Positions 37,103-45,521 of a stretch of DNA of 64,000 bases are shown here, in pieces. Origin of the DNA: Fusobacterium massiliense (lineage in GTDB: Bacteria; Fusobacteriota; Fusobacteriia; Fusobacteriales; Fusobacteriaceae); contig NZ_LT608326.1 of NCBI RefSeq assembly GCF_900095705.1, positions 356,812 to 420,811 of the forward strand, written 5' to 3'. The translations under genes were made by a program, and so were the position numbers. Below the pieces are notes generated by a model that saw only the letters and a program-made list of their open reading frames with translations, did no database searches and was not told the origin of the DNA. Each line of letters opens with the position of its first letter. The stretch's first letter is position 1.

Positions 37103-38158
37103 TTGCCAAACTCAAATAGAAAATTAGGGCTTCTTCCTGGAAGTGTTATTTATACAGGAGAAAATACCAATAATAATATAACAATTACTGTAATTTATTA
37201 CTCTAAAAGTTTTTATAAAAAAGACATTTTCTCTTCAGAAGAAGAAATTTATATTGATTTAGAATTTGAAGGGAATATTTGGATAAATATTGATGGAATT
37301 AATGATATAGAAATTGTAAAAAAAATAGGACAGATATTTCAAATAGATTCCCTTTCTTTAGAAGATATTGTTAATCCGGAGCAACGGGTTAAAATTGATG
37401 ACAGGGATTCTTATATTCTTATTATTTTAAAGATGCTACAGCTAGAAGTTATTACAAAGGAAATTCAGTATGAGCAACTTTCATTGATAATAAAAGATAA
37501 TGTACTTATAACTTTTCAAGAAACACCTTACGATATGTTTGAATCGGCAAGAAATAGGCTTGAAAATCCTACGACAAAACTTGCTTCAAAAGATGTTAGT
37601 TATCTTGCTTATATTTTAATAGATATCATTGTTGATAATTATTTTTTGATACTTGATGAAGTTGAAAATGAAGTTGATCTTATAGAAAATCAACTTATTG
37701 AAAGTGCAGATAAAGACGATCTTGAGAATATACTTGCTTTAAAGCAAAATATTTTAGTTTTAAAGAGATTTATTTCTCCAGTTAGAGAATTAATATCAAA
37801 ACTTCAAACAAGAAGTATGCTTGTTTATTTCCATGAGGATATGAAATATTATTTAGGGGACTTAAATGACCATGGAATAATAGTTTTTGATACTATAGAT
37901 ATGCTTAACAATAGAGCTACAGAACTTATTCAACTGTATCATTCTATGATTAGTAATACAATGAATGAAGTTATGAAAATACTGGCAATTATTTCTACCA
38001 TTTTCATGCCATTAAGTTTTATTGTTGGATTATATGGAATGAACTTTAAATATATGCCAGAATTAGAATGGCATTATGGGTATTTTTTAACATTAGTTCT
38101 TATGGGGATACTTGTTGTTGGTATGCTTATTTATTTTAAGAAGAAAAAATGGTTTTAA
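37103..38158 (+). CDS. corA: CorA family magnesium/cobalt channel
   Basis: Homopentameric divalent-cation channel. The cytoplasmic domain (WINIDGINDIEIVKKIGQIF, then SLEDIVNPEQRVKIDDRDSY) precedes two C-terminal helices. The selectivity motif GMN is intact in GLYGMNFKYMPELEW. Length 351 is typical. The start is a TTG at 37103 with GGGAGG upstream. The C-terminus is basic (YFKKKKWF), as is common. Confidence 0.93.
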   Translation: MPNSNRKLGLLPGSVIYTGENTNNNITITVIYYSKSFYKKDIFSSEEEIYIDLEFEGNIWINIDGINDIEIVKKIGQIFQIDSLSLEDIVNPEQRVKIDDRDSYILIILKMLQLEVITKEIQYEQLSLIIKDNVLITFQETPYDMFESARNRLENPTTKLASKDVSYLAYILIDIIVDNYFLILDEVENEVDLIENQLIESADKDDLENILALKQNILVLKRFISPVRELISKLQTRSMLVYFHEDMKYYLGDLNDHGIIVFDTIDMLNNRATELIQLYHSMISNTMNEVMKILAIISTIFMPLSFIVGLYGMNFKYMPELEWHYGYFLTLVLMGILVVGMLIYFKKKKWF

Positions 38159-38274
38159 AAAAGAATATTTATGAAATTAAAATTTTTCTTAATAAAAACA
38201 TAGTTAATTTTTTCTAATATAATCAAAATATTTTTTAAGAATAAAATTTGATAAAAAAATATTTTAAAAAAAAC

Positions 38275-38381
38275 TTGACAAAAGAAATAAGTAATGATAT
38301 TATTATCTTGTATCGTTTCCTTAATTATAGTTTAATTTCTACAAAAAAGCCCGAACTTGAAAAAAGTTGAGGGCTTTTTTG
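38275..38381 (+). ncRNA. candidate small RNA with its own promoter and terminator
   Basis: A near-consensus promoter (TTGACA at 38275-38280, TATTAT at 38298-38303, spacer 17) is followed only ~35 bases later by a strong intrinsic terminator: AAAAAAGCCC and GGGCTTTTTT around AACTT/AAGTT at 38342-38381. There is no open reading frame between. The transcript would be ~70 bases. The terminator part recurs at 45033 and 48900, but the promoter is only here. It could instead be a remnant promoter left at a recombination site. Confidence 0.5.
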
Positions 38382-38419
38382 TATTCTTATACTTTTTTTG
38401 TTGATAATTTGTTGATAGT
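38325..38419 (+). repeat. 95-bp terminator-bearing direct repeat, copy 1
   Basis: Starts TTATAGTTTAATTTCTAC, contains the GCCC...GGGC terminator hairpin, and ends TTGTTGATAATTTGTTGATA. It is nearly identical to 45033-45127 (one C/T difference noticed) and 48900-48993, all in the same orientation. Copies 1 and 2 flank the KAP operon and the insertion sequence. Confidence 0.9.
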
Positions 38420-38446
38420 TATTTTAAATAAATTAAAAAATAAAGT

Positions 38447-39013
38447 TTATAGTTGATTTTTTATCTCTCCTAAAGTACATGTTTCTATTTCAGAGTTTTT
38501 ATCCTTCTTACATAGAATAATGATTTTTTCTGAATATTTATCTAAATTTGTAACTTTTCCATTTCTCTTTAAAAAATTTATAAAAGCTTCTAATGATTGA
38601 TTAAAAAGTAAAAATATAGCTAATTTATAAGCTTTAATTTCTTTCTGTTTACCTAAAAATTTGCTAAGTGTCTTAAAATCCTTATAAATTCCATTACTAT
38701 CAAGTTCCCCTTTTACTTCCATAATACAATAATTGTCATCAGAACCTTGTTTATGAAATAAAAAATCTGGGATTATATTAATATTATAAAATCCTGCTTT
38801 AACTAATTCACCATGAATATCAAATTTATAATTAAATTCAATCAATCTTAACTGATGATACAATTCATAACAAAATACTCTTTCTCTAATTCTTTCTTCA
38901 CCATTAATAGAAATTATACTATAAAACTTTTTTTCGATTTTTTCTACTGCTATTTTTATATTTTTTAGTATTTCGTTTTCTATCGTTTTATTATCAGATT
39001 TTTTCTTTTCCAT
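38447..39013 (-). CDS. PD-(D/E)XK nuclease-like protein of the KAP operon
   Basis: Protein of 188 residues, last gene of the KAP operon, 30 bases after the membrane protein gene. It shows the layout of a PD-(D/E)XK nuclease: a glutamate-bearing helix (RERVFCYELYHQL, ~43-55), then IPDFLFH with the PD at 82-83, then IMEVKG with the E-x-K at 99-101. No signal peptide or membrane helix. I assign the fold from this motif spacing; the family itself is not one I recognise by name. A cytoplasmic DNA- or RNA-cleaving effector is the natural inference. RBS GAAGGAA precedes the ATG. Confidence 0.6.
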   Translation of the reverse strand: MEKKKSDNKTIENEILKNIKIAVEKIEKKFYSIISINGEERIRERVFCYELYHQLRLIEFNYKFDIHGELVKAGFYNINIIPDFLFHKQGSDDNYCIMEVKGELDSNGIYKDFKTLSKFLGKQKEIKAYKLAIFLLFNQSLEAFINFLKRNGKVTNLDKYSEKIIILCKKDKNSEIETCTLGEIKNQL

Positions 39014-39043
39014 CTTTAATTCCTTCTTAAATATTTTATAAAA

Positions 39044-40249
39044 TTATTCATTAAATTTATTTAAAATTTTACAGTATTCCATAAATGTTTCAATAAATTC
39101 TTTTATCCAAAAATCACAATATTTTAATTCTTGATTTGTTTTCATAACTTCTCTATAAAAAGGGGAACAAATAAAGTATTGTGCTACCTTCCCTACTAAA
39201 TTAGAAAATAATAATATTAAATTTAGCTGATATTTTCTAAATAGTAAATCAAAAGTTAGCGCTTTTAACATTTTATTTTCTTCATTTATTTCAGTTAAAG
39301 TTTTTACATATTCTGAAGTTAAATTTTGAAAAGGCTTGAAAAAATCAAATTCTTGTTCATTATAATTTTTCATTTGTGGAATGATTTCTATTTGTTTTAA
39401 TATATTTTCAAGAATTTTGTCATTATTGTAATTTTCTATTATCAAAGAAGTCATTTGTAATTTAAATATTATAAAACCTTGAAAATAAAAAGAATAATAA
39501 TCAATTTCATCTTCAGCACTTCTATGAAAATTATTTACCATATACTCTTTAACATCATCACTATAAGGATTATCTAAAGCAAATTCATATTCTTTATAGA
39601 AAGAGTATGTATTATTATGGTTATCATATTTTGTAAGTGCTTCTCTTTCTCTTTCTAAATATTCTATAAAATTAGAAGTTAAGGAGTTAATTTTAGTTAA
39701 TATGTTATACAGTGTAATAAAATCATTTCCTCTTGGCAAAGTTAATATATATTCAAAATTATTTTCAATAAAATTCTTATGAAAATTTGGTAAATCAAAA
39801 GAATATTTTTTTATCTTATTATCATTATCTGTATAAATTGAAGAAATCTCATATAAATATTTATTTAGATTTTTAAAATTTTTATCAAAATTTTCTTTGT
39901 TTTTTTTAATAATATAGGAAATGTAACTGTCTATTTGCTTATTTTTTTCATTTTTTTCTAAATTAGATTTCCAATACAATGCTCCAAAAGTTCCAATTAT
40001 TCCTAAATAACTTCCCAGAAACCCTAACCAATCATCCAAAGAAAAATTAGTTGAGAAAAGTTTTACTAAAAATAAAAGAATAAAAGGAAAAGTTAGGGAA
40101 AGAATAAAAGTTATAAACTTAAAATTATCAATTATTATCCTTTCTTTTATTAAAATAACTATTGAAAGAATAATAAAAATCAAGATACTTGTTTCTGAAA
40201 AAAGTAGATATAATCCTTTAATAAAGCTTTCAAATACTTCCATTATCAT
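39044..40249 (-). CDS. three-helix membrane protein of the KAP operon
   Basis: Protein of ~400 residues. Residues ~12-34, 43-64 and 75-93 are hydrophobic helices; the third is DWLGFLGSYLGIIGTFGALY, a segment resembling one seen in several membrane proteins of defence loci. The remaining ~300 residues are cytoplasmic, helical and highly charged. GGGGG lies 4 bases before the ATG at 40249 and 10 bases before the one at 40243, so either may be used. It sits between the KAP ATPase and the nuclease-like gene and is probably the membrane anchor of the complex. Function otherwise unknown. Confidence 0.6.
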   Translation of the reverse strand: MIMEVFESFIKGLYLLFSETSILIFIILSIVILIKERIIIDNFKFITFILSLTFPFILLFLVKLFSTNFSLDDWLGFLGSYLGIIGTFGALYWKSNLEKNEKNKQIDSYISYIIKKNKENFDKNFKNLNKYLYEISSIYTDNDNKIKKYSFDLPNFHKNFIENNFEYILTLPRGNDFITLYNILTKINSLTSNFIEYLEREREALTKYDNHNNTYSFYKEYEFALDNPYSDDVKEYMVNNFHRSAEDEIDYYSFYFQGFIIFKLQMTSLIIENYNNDKILENILKQIEIIPQMKNYNEQEFDFFKPFQNLTSEYVKTLTEINEENKMLKALTFDLLFRKYQLNLILLFSNLVGKVAQYFICSPFYREVMKTNQELKYCDFWIKEFIETFMEYCKILNKFNE

Positions 40250-40296
40250 TAATCCCCCTCACTATTAACTAGAATATTAGTAAAATTTAGTATATT

Positions 40297-41727
40297 TCAT
40301 TCTATAAAGTTATACTTTTTTTCAAGCCATGATGAAATAGTTGCTTCTTTAATATTAATTGATAAAAATATTTCAATATTCTTTTTATCATCCTTTTCAA
40401 TTTTATAAGTTCTTATTTTCAAATTATTAAAAGATATGTCTTTTTCTGAAATTTTTTCTATATAATTATTTTCCATCATTTTGGCATCAATTATATTTTT
40501 ATATAGATAGTTATTTTGAACATTCATAATATTATTTATATCAATATTTTCAACATGTTTTTCACCTATGATACTATTATTTTTTATTCCAATAATAATT
40601 TTTTTTTTAATTATATCTAAAAGAGAATCTACTTTCTCTAAATATTCTTCTATTATTTTTCCTTTGGGTAGTTTTAAATCTAATTCGATATTAAAAAAAT
40701 ATTCAATAAGTGATAATATTAGAATATACTGTTTTTTTTCTTCCTCAATTAAACTATTCTTTAAGATATTGAATTTCTTTAATAATTTTTTTATATTTCT
40801 TATAGAAATTTTTGAAAAAGATCTATTTATTACAAATGCTATATCTAAAAAGATTTTTTGTATTATTAGATCCCTGTTTTCTGAAAAATTATTTCCATCC
40901 ACCCTATATTCTTCAAAATAATTAACTATTTCAAATTCAGGCTCATTTAATTCCTCATAATTGGCTTTTGGTAAATTTAACTCTACATCATAAAATTTTT
41001 CAAAATATTTATTACTTAAATTAGAATTCATATAAATTGTAGACACTATACTTTCAAGTTGCTCTCTATTAATTAAAAATAAAAAAATGATATTTTTAAC
41101 ATCAAAAATATGTTTTATTATTTCTAATAATTGGATAGCATAATCAGGTCTACATCTATCTAATTCATCTATAATAATTATTTTAGGGCTTTTTTCCTTT
41201 GAAAGTGTATCTTTAAATTCTTCTAATAATTTTTTATAATTTTTATAATCTTCAAGTTCTGAAGTATTTAATCCATTAAAAAAAGATTTCATTTCTTCTA
41301 TATCTTTATCATTTAAATTGAATCTTTTTAATAGAAAATTTTTTAATATTTTACCAAAAAATATTTTTCCACAATTTTTTAAAAATTTTTTAGCTTTTTC
41401 AGTACTTTCAGGTTTTATAATATTACCTTCACTCATTTCTGCGATAAGTGCTTTCATAGGTTCATCATAAAAATCCATTCTCCAAGAATTGACATATAAT
41501 GTATTTATTTCTTTATACTTTTCAGAAAGATACTCTTTTATTGCATCAGCAAATAAAGTTTTTCCCATCCCCCATGGAGCATTAATAAAAATTCTTTGCA
41601 CTGGTCTAATATCCTCATTTCCCCAATCTTTAAATTCTTTTTGTTCTTCAAAGCTTTTATTAACAACTCTTACTAATGCTTCTAAAAAATCTTGTCTATT
41701 TTTTGTTAAACGCTCAAATGTTTTCAT
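40297..41727 (-). CDS. KAP family P-loop NTPase
   Basis: Protein of 476 residues from the ATG at 41727, which has GGGAGGGAG upstream. Walker A is NAPWGMGKT (49-57) and Walker B IIIIDE (183-188), followed directly by LDRCRPDYAIQLLEIIKHIF, the conserved KAP segment; FLINREQLE is the sensor-like strand. Most KAP proteins carry membrane helices within the NTPase region. None is evident here, and the membrane function seems to be supplied by the next gene. KAP NTPases are recurrent in phage-defence loci, so a role as the sensor/motor of a three-gene system is inferred. Confidence 0.88.
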   Translation of the reverse strand: MKTFERLTKNRQDFLEALVRVVNKSFEEQKEFKDWGNEDIRPVQRIFINAPWGMGKTLFADAIKEYLSEKYKEINTLYVNSWRMDFYDEPMKALIAEMSEGNIIKPESTEKAKKFLKNCGKIFFGKILKNFLLKRFNLNDKDIEEMKSFFNGLNTSELEDYKNYKKLLEEFKDTLSKEKSPKIIIIDELDRCRPDYAIQLLEIIKHIFDVKNIIFLFLINREQLESIVSTIYMNSNLSNKYFEKFYDVELNLPKANYEELNEPEFEIVNYFEEYRVDGNNFSENRDLIIQKIFLDIAFVINRSFSKISIRNIKKLLKKFNILKNSLIEEEKKQYILILSLIEYFFNIELDLKLPKGKIIEEYLEKVDSLLDIIKKKIIIGIKNNSIIGEKHVENIDINNIMNVQNNYLYKNIIDAKMMENNYIEKISEKDISFNNLKIRTYKIEKDDKKNIEIFLSINIKEATISSWLEKKYNFIE

Positions 41728-41755
41728 AATAATATTCTCCCTCCCCATATTTTAT

Positions 41756-41783
41756 TCTATATCTTTAACTAAAGTACTGTCAA
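41756..41783 (-). promoter_or_regulatory. promoter of the KAP operon
   Basis: On the minus strand a consensus TTGACA (41778-41783) and TATAGA (41756-41761) are 16 bases apart, about 30 bases before the KAP start codon. Confidence 0.65.
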
Positions 41784-41914
41784 TAATAATCTTTACTACT
41801 TTTTATTTAACTTAAAATATAAATTCATAAAAAATATTATTTTTTATCTATTTTAATCCTATAATAATATAGAATTATTACATTTTATATACTATAAATT
41901 TAAAGGAGTTTATT

Positions 41915-42454
41915 ATGATAAAAGCTTATTCTCCAAAACTAACCAAAAATCAGCATTTTATTCCTCAAATGTATTTAAGAAATTTTTCTTTTAATTTTAA
42001 TAATAAAAAAGAAGAGGCTGAAATATATTTTTTAATGAAAGAAAATATTATATCTTTTTCTAAATTAAAAATGGAAGATAAAAATTTTATAGAAAATATA
42101 TGCTATGAAAATTATATTTATATAACTTTAGATGAATATTCAACAATTTTAGAATTACTAAAAATATCTTTTAATTCAAATGTAAATTGTTATAAAAATA
42201 AGTTAACATCTTATTTTAAATCCTTATCTTATTCTCAATATAAAGAAATTTTTAACTCCTGTAATGTTGGAATAAGAGAAGAACGAGAAAATTTTTTTAG
42301 AAAAGAACTTAAAAATGTTTCTCCTGGAACTGCTATAAATCTTCATAGTGACTTTTGTTCTAAAGATTTCATAAAAATTATATATAATGGAAATATTTAT
42401 GATTTTTTAAAGGCTATTTGTCAAATAGTGTTGATGAAAAAGTTTAGACTATGA
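41915..42454 (+). pseudogene. DUF4238 protein, 5' fragment cut by an insertion sequence
   Basis: The frame opens with a good site (AAAGGAG) and the residues KNQHFIPQMYLRNFSFNFNN, the signature N-terminus of DUF4238, a family seen in defence neighbourhoods. About 171 residues later the frame enters the left end of the ISL3-type element at ~42428 and stops after LMKKFRL. The 3' part of the family (TTDNP, PL(T/S)P) lies beyond the element at 44238-44905. It is divergent from the KAP operon and shares its upstream region, so it may once have belonged to the same locus. Confidence 0.75.
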
Positions 42455-43937
42455 CTTAGCATAATTAAGAGAATTTTTGAGAATAAAAACTTGAAAATTC
42501 TCTTTTTTTATTGTTACTAAAATTCATTATTGCATAAAAAAATTAGGCATTAATTGAAACAATTCCTTCTTGAATTAATATACGCTTTTTAAAATTGCTA
42601 AATTTTGAATATCCAAATGCAGTTCTTTTTATTGATTTAATTTTATTATTTAAACCTTCTATTACTCCATTAGTAATATTAGTTTCAAACATATTTTTAA
42701 TATATTCCATATATTTTTTAAGAGTTTTTAAAGCAACTCTCATTTTCTCAGAAATTTTTTCTTTACTTCCAAGATATTTTTCTACTATTCCTTCAAATTT
42801 TTTAAAATTATTATGTTTAATTGCTTGGATAATATCTTGATATATATTAAAATTAATTTCTAATTCAGGTATTTTATCAAGAATATAATCTACTTTATCT
42901 TTACTACTTAATTTGTACTTAAAACTTTGACAGTAGTATTTTATTTCGCAAAGGTCAGGGTAATATTTTAATAATAACTTCCAAAATCTCTTTAATTTTC
43001 TTTTTAAAGAAGGATCTTGAATAGAGTTCATAATATATATTCTAGTTTGATTAAATGCTCTGTTAATAAGGTTAACAATATGAAATTTATCTAAAACTAT
43101 TTCTCCATTAGGAAAGATAGATTTAACTAAGCTAATATATGGAGCATACATATCCATACAAATATATTTCACATTATTTTTAGATTTTAAAGAAAATCTA
43201 GAAAAATATTCTGTAAGAGAAGGAAGTCTTCTATCTTCCACTATATCGATAATGCTCTTACTTTGAAAGTCAGCAAAAACAAAAGACATAGCGCCATCAA
43301 TATTTTTAACAGATTTAAATTCATCAATACAAATAGTTTCTGGTAAATGTTCTCTATTAACTTTAAAATTAGAATAGCAGGTATCCATAATTCTTTGCAC
43401 AGAAGAGACGGAAATATTATATCTCTTAGCAATAGATGTAAGAGAAATATTTTTTTGAAGTTCAAGCGCGATAGTATATTTAAGATTATTAGATATACTA
43501 GAATTATTACTAACAACATTAGTGGAAGGTGAAAAAGTTTTTTTACAATCCTTACAAATATACCTTTGTATAGTAAGCTCAAGTTCAATATTGTAATTCT
43601 GGTAAGGAATATACCTAACTTTACGAATTCTTGAACCATTTTTAACAATATTTTTAGAGTTACAATGTGGACAAGCACAGTGATTAGATTTAAGAAATCC
43701 TTTAAAAACTTTAATAAAGAAATCGTTTTTTTTAATAATTTGAAAATAGTTTTCTTCTGGAAAAGAAATATTATTATCTTGAATATTTAAGATATTTTTG
43801 ATAAAATCAGATGGAGACAATGAAATCACTTCCTTTATGGTTATTTTGAGCGATTTAATTTTAACAGGAAAATTTCATTGTCTCAATTTTTTTTTTATTA
43901 AAAAATGGCATTAATAGAAATTTTTTCTATCAACACC
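42428..43937. mobile_element. insertion sequence, ISL3-type
   Basis: About 1.5 kb containing one transposase gene. The outer ends are inverted copies: GTGTTGATGAAAAAGTTT at the left and, read inward from the right, GTGTTGATAGAAAAAATT. A terminator-like hairpin (GAGAATTTT/AAAATTCTC, then T-run) lies at 42468-42510. I cannot see a matching 8-bp target duplication at the two flanks, so the ends or flanks may have been rearranged since insertion. Confidence 0.75.
42543..43829 (-). CDS. ISL3 family transposase
   Basis: Complete 428-residue DDE transposase. The N-terminal zinc finger is CPHCNSKNIVKNG with CKDCKKTFSPST. A helix-turn-helix region follows (TSIAKRYNISVSSVQRIMD). The catalytic acidic residues are in ICIDEFKSVK, YICMDMYAPY and GVIEGLNNKIKSIKRTAFGY, and DKFHIVNLINRAFN is the family's DxFH motif. 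No frameshift is seen, so the element may still be active. Confidence 0.93.
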   Translation of the reverse strand: MISLSPSDFIKNILNIQDNNISFPEENYFQIIKKNDFFIKVFKGFLKSNHCACPHCNSKNIVKNGSRIRKVRYIPYQNYNIELELTIQRYICKDCKKTFSPSTNVVSNNSSISNNLKYTIALELQKNISLTSIAKRYNISVSSVQRIMDTCYSNFKVNREHLPETICIDEFKSVKNIDGAMSFVFADFQSKSIIDIVEDRRLPSLTEYFSRFSLKSKNNVKYICMDMYAPYISLVKSIFPNGEIVLDKFHIVNLINRAFNQTRIYIMNSIQDPSLKRKLKRFWKLLLKYYPDLCEIKYYCQSFKYKLSSKDKVDYILDKIPELEINFNIYQDIIQAIKHNNFKKFEGIVEKYLGSKEKISEKMRVALKTLKKYMEYIKNMFETNITNGVIEGLNNKIKSIKRTAFGYSKFSNFKKRILIQEGIVSINA

Positions 43938-44237
43938 ATTTAGTATACAACCTTTTTAAATGAATATGGGAAACAATCAGTTAATTCTGCTATGCTAGAA
44001 GTAAAAAAACTTTATTTAAATATTTATACTAATACTTTTAATAATCTTAATTTAAAAATTGAAAAATTGAATAAAACTTTTTCTAAAAAAAATGAAAATT
44101 TAGATATATTAAAAAACTCTATTAGTTCTTTTAATTCCATAATAAAAGAGATAGTAGATGAAATAAACAAACTAAAAAATAGATTAGAAAATTTAAAAAA
44201 TGAAAAACTTCCATTTAAATTAACAACTTTCCAATAA
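43938..44237 (+). pseudogene. decayed coiled-coil fragment right of the insertion sequence
   Basis: Open frame without a credible start that enters from the edge of the element (NEYGKQSVNSAMLEVKKLYL) and encodes a helical coiled coil (IKEIVDEINKLKNRLENLKN) ending LTTFQ, then TAA. The next fragment continues in the same frame directly after this stop, so a single broken gene with a nonsense mutation is possible. It does not look like part of the usual DUF4238 fold. Confidence 0.45.
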
Positions 44238-44905
44238 GAAATTTGTGGTAGGCTTTCAATTTTAAATTATGATGGTTTAAATAAAATATCCACAAATTTT
44301 ATAGATATTTTATTAGAGTTGGTAGAAAAAGAGTACAAAAAGTGTAAAAAAATAGAGAAGACATTTTTAGAAAATATTCTTGCAGATTATGAAAATACTG
44401 TCAGTAATTTTATAAATATTATATCTTCAAAAAGTCAGATAGATGAAAATACTAAGTATGAACTGATAAAATATATTGCAATACAATATTTTAGGCTTCA
44501 AAAAAACAGCTTAAAAATTATTGAAAAAATTAGAAAAGTAAAAAGTTACAAAGAATTTATAAGGTTAGAAATTCCTAAGATTTTAAAAAGTGATTGTATA
44601 ATCTTTAAAATATCTTCACCTTTATTTTGTACAACTGATAATCCTGTTTGCATACTTGATTCAAATTTTTTGCTTTTTCCTCTAACTCCTTGCATTGTAC
44701 ATCTTATAAATATAATAAAAAATTAGAAACAAACATTTTTATACTAGATGAAATAAAAGAAAATTTGTTTATAAAATATATAAATTTTCTCATTATTAAT
44801 AACTCAAAAAGCTCAATTTTATCTTTTAATGAAGAAATCGAGATTATTCAAATAAAAAATGGAGAATTTAAAAGTTTGTTTTATAATTTGTTTAATAAAG
44901 AATGA
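44238..44905 (+). pseudogene. DUF4238 protein, 3' fragment with a frameshift
   Basis: The translation continues EICGRLSILNYDGLNK ... YIAIQYFRLQKNSLKIIEKI, then LFCTTDNPVCIL and FLLFPLTPCIVHLI, the C-terminal DUF4238 pattern (TSDNPV ... PLsP). At ~44711-44721 the frame shifts in a run of A residues: the remainder (KKLETNIFILDEIKENLFIK) lies in another frame to 44905. With the 5' fragment at 41915 this is one gene broken by transposition, a stop codon and a slippage event. Confidence 0.65.
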
Positions 44906-44920
44906 ACAATAATATAAAGG

Positions 44921-45003
44921 GGCAAATCTCTATCTTTAAAAAGCTTAAAAAATATAATAATAATTTTAATAGAAACTCTAGTTATTACTGGGGTTTTTAT
45001 TTT
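44921..45003 (+). repeat. cassette-end repeat with terminator, copy 1
   Basis: Begins GGGCAAATCTCTATCTTTAA and ends with a hairpin AAACTCTAGT/ACTGGGGTTTTT. Similar sequence occurs at 48178-48263 and 50721-50806, each at the end of a gene block. In this copy the right arm has drifted and the stem is imperfect. Confidence 0.7.
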
Positions 45004-45032
45004 TATAATACTAAAAAGTATTGATATATACT

Positions 45033-45127
45033 TTATAGTTTAATTTCTACAAAAAAGCCCGAACTTGAAAAAAGTTGAGGGCTTTTTTGTATTCCTATAC
45101 TTTTTTTGTTGATAATTTGTTGATAGT
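45033..45127 (+). repeat. 95-bp terminator-bearing direct repeat, copy 2
   Basis: Second copy of the repeat at 38325. From here the similarity to copy 3 continues for a further ~400 bases, through the hairpin repeat, promoter and leader up to the lipoprotein start codon. Confidence 0.9.
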
Positions 45128-45163
45128 AAATTAGGTTTTTAAGAATAAAAAATTCTAATAATG

Positions 45164-45205
45164 TACTGCACCCATAATCCTGGATACAAGATTGGAGGTG
45201 CAGTT
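45164..45205 (+). repeat. short hairpin repeat family 2, copy B
   Basis: ACTGCACCCATAATCCTGGA, then a right arm GGAGGTGCAGT and a T-run (TTTTTTT), so this copy could work as a terminator. Same family as 24292, 49030 and 61603. Confidence 0.78.
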
Positions 45206-45241
45206 TTTTTATTGAAAAAATCACTTAAATCAAAAAAATAG

Positions 45242-45272
45242 TTGACAAAATGTTCGGGGGGGGGGGTATAAT
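45242..45272 (+). promoter_or_regulatory. promoter with an 11-G tract in the spacer (likely phase-variable)
   Basis: TTGACA at 45242-45247 and TATAAT at 45267-45272, both consensus, are separated by 19 bases of which the last 11 (45256-45266) are all G. Gain or loss of one or two G would move the spacer to 17-18 or beyond. The duplicate promoter at 49105 has the same boxes but a mixed 18-base spacer. Confidence 0.75.
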
Positions 45273-45314
45273 GTGTTAAAATTAGAAAGACTTTCATTTT
45301 TTATAAAATATAGA

Positions 45315-45475
45315 ATAAATTAAAGTTTTTAAACAAAAGATATGTAATCAAAGAAGATACTAAAAGTTTATTCTCATTTTTAGAAAGTTTCAAATTATAT
45401 AAGGAATATAAATAAAAAATATCCTTTATCAGAAAAAGAAATCAAATTAACTTCTAATAAAAATGGGATATAAGA
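45315..45475 (+). pseudogene. gene remnant in the lipoprotein leader, copy 1
   Basis: Codons for KRYVIKEDTKSLFSFLESFK, then LYKEYK and a stop, then the rest of the same small protein (PLSEKEIKLTSNKNGI) with one frame disturbance. The duplicate at ~49179-49335 reads through to NKNGI and a stop. Neither has a start codon. It looks like the 3' end of an older gene carried along with the duplicated cassette. Confidence 0.5.
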
Positions 45476-45521
45476 AAAAATAATTTATATTCTGAATAGA
45501 GGAAAAATTAGGGAGGAGTTT

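Noticed and set aside
43241..43678. Alternative minus-strand frame inside the transposase region
   Set aside because: It lies in another frame of the intact transposase gene, with hydrophobic low-complexity sequence and no ribosome site.
38325..45127. A complete integrative element with attachment sites
   Set aside because: No integrase or excisionase gene is present between the repeats, so only repeat-bounded accessory blocks are claimed.
45033..45224. Minus-strand frame of 63 codons across the direct repeat and hairpin
   Set aside because: It runs antisense through a terminator, repeat and hairpin that recur elsewhere; no start signal.
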